Part shown: in pieces, positions 55,652-64,000 of the stretch | Numbering within the stretch: position 1 is the first letter of the stretch | Layout: the number at the start of each line of letters is the position of its first letter | Assembly: GCA_034440635.1 (NCBI GenBank) | Contig: JAOTON010002243.1 | Location: forward strand, 660,501 to 724,500 | Length of the DNA stretch: 64,000 nucleotides | Direction: 5' to 3' | Source of the DNA: Lepas anatifera | Taxonomy: Eukaryota; Arthropoda; Thecostraca; Lepadidae | Notes under the pieces: generated by a model | The model's input: the letters and a program-made list of their open reading frames with translations, nothing else | Told to the model about the DNA's origin: nothing | The model's database searches: none | Translations under genes and position numbers: made by a program

Positions 55652-57115
55652 CACGCGCCCCGCTGGGGGCATAATTCGCCCCCTCCCCCTCCTGGATTTC
55701 CCCAGATAACACCAAAACGAAGCGACGCAGAACAACGAAACTTACAGTGCCGTATCCCTGATTAATTCTTCGCGTATTCCTAAACTTTTTAGGTCAGGTC
55801 ATTTCAGGTCAAGAAACTATTCAAGGTCAAGCAACCAGACCTCAAAATTCAAAATCACGAATTTGATGCGGCGCCTAAGGAACATCTACCAACCGATCAG
55901 TTTCAATTTTTCACGATATGATAAGAACATTAGGGATCAACAAATCTGCAATCTCGGAATTTCGATATTACTGACCTGAGGTGGGGTCAATTTTTTGGTC
56001 ACCCCCATGATAAGTCTATGGCAAAAGATAGAAAGGGCTTGTTTTCAGTAAATAATGGATAGATAAACCTGAAAATCATCAAACTGTGTATTTTTACCAC
56101 AATATTTACCATAAAGTTAAGTGTTTGACCATCTGACCCCTTAACACCCGCACTGGAGGGGGTCTGGCACTAACGCGCACTGGAGGGGGGCCTGGTAGGC
56201 CCCTAAGATCTCGGAAACTAAGAGGGTTAGAAAAACGCCACTTGGTAGGTGGGTGGGGGCTATGGTGATCTACATGATGACCGATTTTCATTGACCTAGG
56301 TCAATATCTTCAAGGTCAAACGAGGTCATAAATGTCAAATATTGGCCATACTGGTATCGATTGATAAATGCTGTGATTATGCAGGAAAATGGCGGGAATA
56401 AGCTAAAGGCGGACAAGGTTCATAGAGAAGAGGTCTCAAAGAGGCTTCCCCACAACTTTTGGGTCAAGGTCATTCAAGGTCATTGACCTTTAAGGTCACC
56501 ATATGGTATACTACTTATTATTTACACTTTGACTAACACTGTAGCCACTGTTTGGCGGGAAATGAGGATTGACCTTTCCCAATGACCTTTGACCTTGACC
56601 TTTGACCTTGACCTTTGTATTGGGATACCCTACCGATGACGTCATAGCATAATATATGTCAGACGGGGTAACGTCATTTGGCCGGACGCATAGTGGTCAG
56701 TGACCTTGAAAGTGCAGATATGACCTTGACCTGTGGCCTTTGACCTTGACCTTGACTTTCATGTGAAGTGACCTTGACATATAGTCTCGCTTATATGACG
56801 TTATGACGTCACCACTCGGTCTTCAATGCAAGCTAACTGGTCCGACCGCGCGTTTACGGCGATCTCAAAATGCAGGTCTGACTTTGAAAGCCTATAAGTC
56901 AAAAATTGTCGGCCGATTTTCAAAAAGTCTTCACTAATCGACGCGCTATTAAATTCTGTTAAATGTGGCCACGTTTCGTTTTTCCGCTACAAGCGGTTCG
57001 CCGGCCACCTCGGAAAACAGGTGTGGGGGGCCTCCGAGGCCCCCTCCAGTGCGCGTGTTAAAGGTCATGTGAGGTCACAGGAGCACCTACCACTGTTTCT
57101 TCTGTTGTACTCTAC
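55652..57115. mobile_element. TTAA-type element, copy vi, hosting another
   Basis: It starts CACGCGCCCCGCTGGGGG directly after the TTCA shared with copy v. It is collinear with copy v up to the CCATCTGACC word, is then interrupted at TTAA by 56145-57057, and resumes with AGGTCATGTGAGGTCACAGG, matching copy v's AGGTATTGTGAGATCACAGG. Its right terminus is not found after 57115. Confidence 0.7.
56145..57057. mobile_element. TTAA-type element, copy vii, nested
   Basis: Element of 913 bp with perfect TTAA on both sides (56141-56144, 57058-57061). The terminal repeats are CACCCGCACTGGAGGGGG and CACGCGCACTGGAGGGGG (complement of the right end). It contains a run of TGACCTT/TGACCTTG words at 56570-56640, including TGACCTTTGACCT (DR1 spacing). 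No coding capacity. Confidence 0.9.
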
Positions 57116-57395
57116 GCTACCGTAAACCTGACATGATTCCAATGATAGCTTCCTCTGAACACCTGAAATGACAACAGGGCGGCTCGATGATTATACAACA
57201 GTTGCTCAGCTGGGTCAGCTGAAGCAAAATTTCATCAACCCCTACCATTGTATTGTGGCCCCTCGCAGTACTTAGCCAGGGCCGCCTTTTTGGCTCAACC
57301 CCTCTGGGGGAGATCCATTCCTGTTGTGGCACGTGAGTGGTCAGGAAAAAATTCATTTCACGGTCACTGTCACTGCTGGGTAAGGTGAGGCCGTT

Positions 57396-57647
57396 TTATG
57401 GCTCCTGAGTCTCATCAGGGCTTGCCGTCAGTGCCTGGGGACGGTAGACTCCGTGGGCTATCATCCTCTCGGGCCAGCCGCCCCTGCCAGCCATGGGACC
57501 GTGCCGAATAGCTTCCCTTTCGTAGGTCGTAAAACGTTGGTATCTGCCGCCAACCCACGATATCCTGGTGACTTGCGTTACGATGGCGTCATGAAGGTCT
57601 GGTAGCTTGTGACAGTGTTTAAAATGTGATATAGTTTTCATCCGCAA
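57396..57647 (-). CDS. Open frame, unrecognised
   Basis: An 83-codon frame containing LPDLHDAIVTQVTRISWVGG and GPMAGRGGWPERMIAHGVY. Its composition looks protein-like, but I see no known domain, no partner exon and no clear start. It could be an old transposon ORF. Confidence 0.2.
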   Translation of the reverse strand: MRMKTISHFKHCHKLPDLHDAIVTQVTRISWVGGRYQRFTTYEREAIRHGPMAGRGGWPERMIAHGVYRPQALTASPDETQEP

Positions 57648-58261
57648 TGTGGTTGATATTCAAACAAACGGGAATGATATGATGAATCTGCCGCCGTCTC
57701 AGTTGTGAGCATGTCCTGGCTCCATGTGCGTGAGATGGCCCGCTTCCTGGTGGTGGTCATCTCAGTCGTAATCGCCGATCGAGGCTGGAGCTGAGCACGT
57801 GGCATGTAGCTATGGACTTCACCTTTTACCGGCTGGCGGGTCCGGTCCAGCCTCCTCCCATCGGTGTCCCATCGGTGTCAAGTCAGGTCAACGAGTTATG
57901 GCAGAATTACTAAATCGATGTAAGACAATTCTGTTCTAATATGAGGCTGACAAAATAAGGTATAACTCCGCTCCTAGAGAATAGCTACATCAAGTTTCTA
58001 AACCTCATTCGAAACGCTTGAGCAGAAAAAGATGCACATTGTTTTCGATGCTGACGTCAGATCAATAACATGGTCACGAACTGTCACCAAAAATATTGGT
58101 TTTTCGGAAATGTTTCTGAATATAACTTATGAACAAGAGAGGATATAGCAATACATTTGTTATCATGGTAACGAAAATGACCCAAGGATTCAAATGCATA
58201 TGCAGCTTGAAAGTAAGTTCCTTGATAGTTGAGTTGATAAGGTGTAGACTGACCTGTCTTC

Positions 58262-58325
58262 TCAAATCCTGATGTAAAAAAACACTTCGATTGTATGTTC
58301 GGGCACAGTCTTTCATCAGAATCAT
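58262..58325 (-). mobile_element. PLE-like tail fragment
   Basis: The minus strand reads TTCTGATGAAAGACTGTGCC then CGAACATACAATCG and CAGGATTTGAGAAGACAGG, a diverged single arm of the tail pair at 54010-54303. CTGATGA (58319-58313) is intact; the stem and box II are degraded. Confidence 0.5.
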
Positions 58326-58504
58326 GTACCTAGGTAAAGTCACAAATTATCAGTCGTAGTGTAGGGAAACCTTGAATTGATCTTCATATAAATGCCTTTT
58401 AAAATGATTTTTTAATCGAGTGTCGTGACAATAAAGATTTTGGTACCTTTAACCTAAGGGTTATGTGTACAATACAGCAAAAATAGACCAGTAGTTAGAG
58501 GTTA

Positions 58505-58640
58505 GAGATACCAAGGTCAATTCGAGGTCTGGCTACACTATGACTGGAACCGATCCCAGGCCTGGACATGCACTGCCACTGGATGTTTCTGAGAGACGGG
58601 CCGGAGCCCAACGCTCTACCAACTGAGCTACCGGGGCGGC
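58505..58640 (-). mobile_element. tRNA-derived SINE, copy 2
   Basis: The minus strand starts GCCGCCCCGGTAGCTCAG, with A box TAGCTCAGTTGG and B-box-like GGATCGGTTCCAGTC, and a tail with TAGCCAGACCTCGAATTGAC. The A box is closer to consensus than in the 17.1-kb copy. The same AGAAACATCCAGTGGCAGTG segment is inserted between the boxes, so it is a family trait. Confidence 0.7.
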
Positions 58641-59339
58641 AAAGTGGACCCATTTTGGCCCACTGTGACGTCAGGGTTCTACATACATGGTACAATCTCG
58701 GTTCACAAGAAGAAGACGGTTAGGTGCTTCTGGCGCCGTTTCTACTTTTACGGTGTCATATCCGGTTCCCAAGATCGTAGGGGGAGAGGGGGCAGGCGGT
58801 AGGCGATGGTGGATAAGAAAAGAGCCCAGGCGGTGCTGGGTTAACCATTAGGCTGTGTCACTGGAAGGGTTTTAGTCTCAGAACACAGCGCCCCTATGAT
58901 TTTATCATGCCCTATAGATACAGAAACAATTCTACATTGTTATATTCTTCCTACCTGAAATCCCCAGCCTGCTCCGAGCAAAAGTCTATTTCCCTATACC
59001 TTTAACATTGGAACCCTTGCGCTGCCACACGGAAATATCATGAACTAATGACTTTCTTACGCTTTGGCAAGCTTATGATACACTTTAAGAGCTCTAAAAG
59101 AGTTTCTAGAGAATATTAGCAGCTTTCGGGATATTTCAAAGCTTCTGACAGCGAAAACTAGGTACGTACTCATGTCTTCTGAGAGAATGGCCCTTAAAAC
59201 AAAACCGCCCAAATACACGTCGTATTGTAATTTTGGGGGTTTAAGGACGCACCAACAGCTGAGGTCATATGACATCAGAGGGGAAACGGCAGTGAGCTAA
59301 GCTTGATCTAGGGCTGGGAACCAAATTCTGCCTCTTGGT

Positions 59340-60385
59340 GGGCTCAAACCCACGACACCATGGCTGGCGGCTGCTGGCGACGTCTGAGGCGGCTGCAGCC
59401 ATACCCGCGACGCTGACTCTCACCGAGTATTGCCGAGGCCGCCTCTGTCACTGCCTCTACAATCCTCTCTATTGTCTATGAAAGGTCCCAACTTCCAGAG
59501 GGACACTCCGAATCCTCTCGATAGCTTCGTCACTGAGCCCCATGACGAGCGGAGGACCGGTGATGGCCGTTCTTTCTCAGCCGAAGAGTGCAGTGAAGTC
59601 AGTTTCGTCGACATTAACACCCGGGAGCACTTGCCGGCCAAACTTTCAGCTGGGGTTGCTACCGGCGCCTCTGGATAGCCAGCGAGACCCGATCACGCAG
59701 CTGGGGTTCCCGATCCGAGGCCATCGCTAGCAAAACCGGCTCGGGGAGGCACCGGTAGGAATTGCGCTGTGGTTTTTATCGTTCATCTGCCATAACAATT
59801 TCTACGAAACTGCTATGCTGCCAAAGTTGGACGCCTCTGGCGAGCCGGTAGAGCAGCAGCTAGTCAGTGCTTAGGTTGTGGCTAGTTTCTCTGGCAATGA
59901 GGGCACGATACGTGTTATCGATGTCCCAATCGAGGCCAGGAGCGTGCTCCTCACTGTCGACTGAAATGCCTTCACTGTCCTCATTCACCGCACCGTATGC
60001 AGCTGTCTGAGGATCCGGAGATAAAAAACGACGCTTCTGAACACGCTGCCCTCACGAGATGGTCCAGCCTCGCTGGAGAGCGGGTCAGTATTATCAAGCT
60101 TGGCGAATGGCCACCCTGCCGGCCGCTCATTCTCGCTCAGCATCGTCCTCCGGCACGCTGCTGCTACACGTTTCAACGTTTCGTTTTAGTAAGCACCGCC
60201 AAAAAACATCCATCGAGATCCTCTCTGGTCCTTGAGGAATATGCCCACGGCTACCGGCACGGGGTTATCACCAAGGCAAATGCAGGGGCTCATGTATCTG
60301 CACTTTCGCCAGGGCGATTAAGCCGCCAGCCGTTTTGTCTTCCTGTCCGACCCATTGCGACATTTTTTGGAATTGTGTTTGTGGC
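59340..60385. other. GC-rich, coding-like but unassigned stretch
   Basis: Several overlapping frames of 60-130 codons occur. On the plus strand two successive ones (59430-59678, 59542-59730) read like protein (SFVDINTREHLPAKLSAGV; PLDSQRDPITQLGFPIRGH), and another runs 59997-60389. None has a recognisable domain. It may be a decayed gene or element ORF. Confidence 0.2.
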
Positions 60386-60388
60386 TTA

Positions 60389-60450
60389 ACACGCGCATTG
60401 ACGGGAGTCTGAGCCACCTTCGCTTTGACGGCGGGGGGCGGGCAAGGCCC
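60389..60450. mobile_element. TTAA-type element terminus, isolated
   Basis: After TTAA at 60385-60388 comes CACGCGCATTGACGGGAGTC, nearly identical to the complement of the right end at 62987 (TACGCGCATTGACGGGGGC). No matching internal sequence follows at once, so this is either a truncated end or the far end of an element filled with later insertions. Confidence 0.5.
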
Positions 60451-60459
60451 TAGAATCCC

Positions 60460-61160
60460 AGGTTGGTTCAAGTTTTCTACTAGTAAAATTTTGGTTGTTT
60501 TCTTGGTATCCACTAAGAAAGGAAACAGCTCCTTATTTTGAGGGCTGAAATTCAAGCTTTTTGGATAAATTGAGGTTAGATATTTAAAAGCGCTATGAAA
60601 TACACTTTTTGCACTTTTATGTCTGTGAAGTGAAATATGTTGACAAATCTAGTAGCATTGGTATGTTATACTAAAAAGTATACTAGTCTGGCAATCCTAC
60701 TACGGTTTTTACTGAGCTGCAACACTGTAAGAGAGTAAAAGAAAAACATGACGGGACCGAGCGAGAATAAAAACCAATGAAACGACATACGGGGTGAAGG
60801 GAGTGGGTTTCAGTACATACGGAAACAGTAACGATAGAAGGAAAGATCGCACCTCAGAGCCGGATTATGGCCACTGCTCAAAGCCTAAATGCAACACGTG
60901 CCGATCGCTCTAACAGTTGCAGTCATGAGCGTCGAAAGCAGCATAGACGTGGGATGTGCTCCCCATCGACTATTGGAGGACCAAGTGACCCCTTGTCTCC
61001 TGCATCCGCCAAGTGCCAACTCTTCCCCCTCCCTTGTCATCATCGCCGGACCATCCTGTCCCCCGAAAAAATTCCGTGGCTACGCCTTTGACTCACCCCA
61101 TTGAAACCCGTAAGTGTGATGCAATTTTACCCAAAGTTATTGTAATTGGGCTGTTTATAT
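60460..61160. other. No gene seen
   Basis: AT-rich then mixed sequence with only short frames. No repeat boundary seen. Confidence 0.35.
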
Positions 61161-61164
61161 ATAC

Positions 61165-61790
61165 ATGGCACTAGTCATAGGTGGATCCACGATTGCCAGT
61201 CCGGAGGGGGCGGGGGCATTCTTCCTGGGAGGGGGTGTCATCCAGACCAGGAAGCTTCATTCGGACCAGGGGGCGCCATTTTTGGCTTGCAAAATCCATC
61301 AGGTGGGCGCCAAATCCTATCGGCGGGCGCTGCTTTCCGCATCCTGCGGAAGGGGGGGTGGGAAGCGACATTTCAGGTGGCGCAATCGACCTTCCAGGAG
61401 GCGCTGTGACCATTTCGGGGACACCTCAAGGGCCAATCGGTGCACAGCCGCCCGGGCTTTGTCCCCTGGATCCGCCTAAGGTACCAGTGGCGGATCTAGG
61501 GAGGTTATGGGGCTCATGAGCCTCCTAAATTTCGAGGGCCCTCCGAGATGTATACTAAATATCTGTGTAAGCGAAGGCTGTTCGGAGGCTATTGTGGGGG
61601 ACAGTGGCGGGTACAGGACTTTTTGGGTGGGGGCAAGGGGGTTCGAGCCTCCCCGCCATTGCCTCACATCAGCATCGGCCATACATTTACTAGACACTAA
61701 CATTGGGGGGGCTCGAGCCCTAATCCCCTTGTATCCGCCACTGGCAGTGGGGGATGTTTGAGTCTTCTAGCCTCCCCAAATTAAGTCCTG
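61165..61790. mobile_element. Cluster of hAT-like MITE pieces
   Basis: At least three GGATC-type ends lie close together: CAGTGGCGGATCTAGGGAGG at 61487, CAGTGGCGGGTACAGGAC at about 61602, and TATCCGCCACTG at about 61733-61744. The last two face each other around 140 bp with a GGGGG/CCCC interior, and a possible GTGGGGGA duplication lies 3 bases out of register. They share termini with the 8-bp-TSD elements at 39402 and 40736, so one is probably nested in another. No coding. Confidence 0.5.
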
Positions 61791-62169
61791 GATCCACGAC
61801 CGCGCGGTACCCCGAACAATTTGTGCGTCTCACTAGGAAACCTCCGTTGGAAAGACCCGTACTTCGTATTTTCATCTAAGCAACGATGACGTGAAGGATG
61901 AAATTACAAAGCTATTACACTGATATTTGACTCTTAAGAGCAACGGAACACCACTGCGAGAAAAGCCCCTGAAGTCCCTGCAGGCCGGTCTTAGGGCTTC
62001 AAAAACTCTTAGCTGGCTAGAAATATGATCAAACTTGTCAACTAAGCCATTTTTGACGTCTTTCAGTCATTTGCAAGCTTTACTGACCATGTCAAATGTA
62101 CCCAGTTTGCCGATACTTCAAGCCGCAAAACGCCTGCGGCATCGCGGCGATGACGTCACCGCCGCCAAA

Positions 62170-62987
62170 ATGCCAGGCGACTTGAACGGGGGCTGGGGGC
62201 GGGTACCCGCCCCTAAGATCTCAAGAACCACGCTAGGTAGCGAAAAACGGTAAACGGCGTTGGGCAGCCCATCCACTTCTCCATGGAAAATATTTGGACC
62301 ATTTTTTATCAAGTCACATTGAAGGTCACTAGAGGTCAAAACATGCCGTAATAGGGATAACATGTAAATGAAGGTTTTCGGTCATTTTATCTGAACAAGT
62401 AAAGATAGAAAAAACTATTTCAACGATATGAATCCTCGCAGCAAGCCGAATCGAATGATATATAATATTACCTTGCTAGGTCATCATAAAGATTTAACTT
62501 GACCTGAGGTCAGGTCAAGGTCAAAATATATAAAACGCATATCATTAGAGGCGCAAAGACAAGGAAAATCTAATGCAGTTAAAATAAACGCTCAATCGCT
62601 ATCCGTTACTAAGTTATTCACTTAACACCATTTTCCCCATGTATTTCCAATGGAGAGGTCATGGCTCGTACCTGACCTTAGGCCATCGATATCAAAAATA
62701 CCGGAACATATGTTAGAGAACTCGGTGGGCCCATTATGTGATATGAGTTTCAATCGGATAAGTTTACCCTGTTTCGACTTTGCTATCTTAAACTTTTTTG
62801 AGGTCAGGTCACTTGGCCTGTGCTGGTGACCTGACCTGAGATGACCTGACCTTAAAATTTTCACAGAAGTTGTAAGAATGATGAGAGAAAAGGCATGTCA
62901 ACTACGGCGGCGCTACGTGCCGCCGTTTTCATACTTTTTCTGAAAAAACCCGAGGGGAGCGGGTACCCGCCCCCGTCAATGCGCGTA
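62170..62987. mobile_element. TTAA-type GGTCA-rich element, copy viii
   Basis: The right end CCCCCGTCAATGCGCGTA meets TTAA (62988-62991). The palindrome GCGGGTACCCGC occurs at both ends (about 62199 and 62960). The left tip is eroded (TTGAACGGGGGCTGGGGG). Internal blocks match copies i and iv (CTCGGTGGGCCCATTATGTG; GGTGACCTGACC). No coding capacity. Confidence 0.65.
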
Positions 62988-62991
62988 TTAA

Positions 62992-63880
62992 AACTGTTTC
63001 TAGTACTCAAGGAGTTAATGTGAGGGATATTAATAGTATGTAGTCGGTAAGAAGGCACGCTTTAGTCGATTAGCAGATATAGCAACGGTCTTATTCAATA
63101 GCTTAGTCTGCTGGAGCCTTAACATGGCACCAAGCGTGGATTCATTGTTAGGTGAGTGTAAGTCATGATGCGTTATATCTATTCCCAATCAATGCTGATA
63201 AGGTCAATATTAAATCCAAACATTTCTGCCGCACGCATGCCCTATGGTAAAGCTCATATACAGAGATCAAATTTGGCAGGTCTATAAGAACTGGAAGGGA
63301 AGCAGACATTTCTTCTCCGGCGTATTGTAATTCTACCCGTCAACCGTGCCAGTGTTGTATCAGCGACAGAAGCTCTGGTTATCACGATGAATATACTCCT
63401 ATTTAAGCATTTCGTTATTTGAAGATCTAATTATCAGTCTTCCGATCTTCCGAACAGCTTGTCTTTGTTTTCTTTTAGAGTGAAGTTGAATGAAATTGAG
63501 ATGCGTTAGGATTTAATCCTGCAGGTTTATTATTCAGGAAAGGCCACCGCACCGCTACCTAACAGGGAAGTCATGCTTCCGGTTTGGAGCTAGATCGGCC
63601 AAAGGAGATGGCGCATAATGTTATGACAATACCTAAATGGAAGGTGCAGGATGACTTTCAGCAGCTTTCTAGAACTATTGGATTCTGTTAGGCTCACTAA
63701 ATGCTATTTGGATGTTTCAGTAATTAATCTAAAGTAGACGATTACGGTTGAGCCCTTAGTTTGCAATACAACCACAGGGTGGTGCTAGTGTGCCAATGCT
63801 AAGAGATGTCCCTATTTTCTCCTGCTCCGAGCAGGCTGGAATTTAAACTTAAGAAAAAATGAATGGTGTGGTATGGTTTT
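62992..63880. other. No gene seen
   Basis: Only short frames and no recognised element. Confidence 0.4.
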
Positions 63881-64000
63881 CAGGGGCGTAGGAACCTTTG
63901 TGCACCCTTAGAGTAGGTCGATCCGGAGGGCGGTCCCAGCCAAAGGGCCCCATAATTGTAAGCAGTTTTATAAGCACTCATTTGGTGCTAATAGGCCACG
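63881..64000. mobile_element. hAT-like MITE start, cut by window end
   Basis: CAGGGGCGTAGGAACC is a common 5' terminus of short hAT-like elements and is followed by a GGAGGGCGGTCCC block. The other end lies outside the window, so TSD and class cannot be tested. Confidence 0.35.

Noticed and set aside
60389..62987. One 2.6-kb TTAA element spanning both matching termini
   Set aside because: The ends match, but the internal family blocks lie only in 62170-62987 and another subterminal palindrome occurs at 62199, so two elements are more likely.

Overview
This window looks like animal nuclear DNA, most likely from a marine or other aquatic invertebrate. There are no operons, ribosome binding sites or closely packed long genes. 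Instead there are metazoan-type mobile elements (piggyBac, hAT, Penelope-like with a GIY-YIG domain, CR1/Jockey-like LINEs, tRNA-derived SINEs), minisatellites, AT and GT microsatellites, and a few exon-like islands with GT/AG splice signals. I cannot name the species.

Layout. 0-5 kb: a dispersed repeat and a TTAA-flanked GGTCA-rich element broken by a LINE tail. 5.9-7.1 kb: a 63-bp minisatellite. 9.1-9.5 kb: a decayed LINE 3' end. 13-19 kb: two inverted ~1-kb copies of the TTAA family and a tRNA-SINE. 19.8-23.2 kb: a 450-bp TTAA MITE, two fragments of a minus-strand LINE, and THAP-like and exon-like sequence between them. 25.4-26.2 kb: a GC-rich, indel-ridden tandem array. 30.4-31.9 kb: a hAT transposase remnant and another TTAA element carrying a SINE. 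32.5-34.2 kb: a possible small multi-exon host gene. 37.3-39.2 kb: a 32-bp satellite turning into a 64-bp higher-order repeat. 39.4-50.9 kb: a nested transposon complex, with Penelope-like (PLE) sequence hit by two hAT MITEs, one complete 4.25-kb piggyBac element and one TTAA MITE. 54-63 kb: more TTAA elements, PLE tail hairpins, a SINE and hAT-like MITE fragments.

The only substantial recognisable gene is the piggyBac transposase on the minus strand (43298-44902). Its Cys-rich C-terminal domain lies in a probable second exon (42893-43206). The element is bounded exactly by TTAA duplications and splits the GIY-YIG domain of a PLE. Removing it at TTAA rejoins the motif around the catalytic Glu.

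Most of the remaining structure is explained by elements that share TTAA targets, GC-rich terminal repeats and a subterminal palindrome. Many of these carry dense AGGTCA half-sites. The most intriguing one is a separate 440-450 bp TTAA MITE present in three copies on the plus strand. Each copy carries, in order, a CCAAT-type box, a CRE (TGACGTCA), an ATG in good context, a very short coding stretch and a GT splice donor, so it resembles a mobile promoter plus first exon. Two inverted PLE terminal repeats also carry intact small hammerhead-ribozyme cores.
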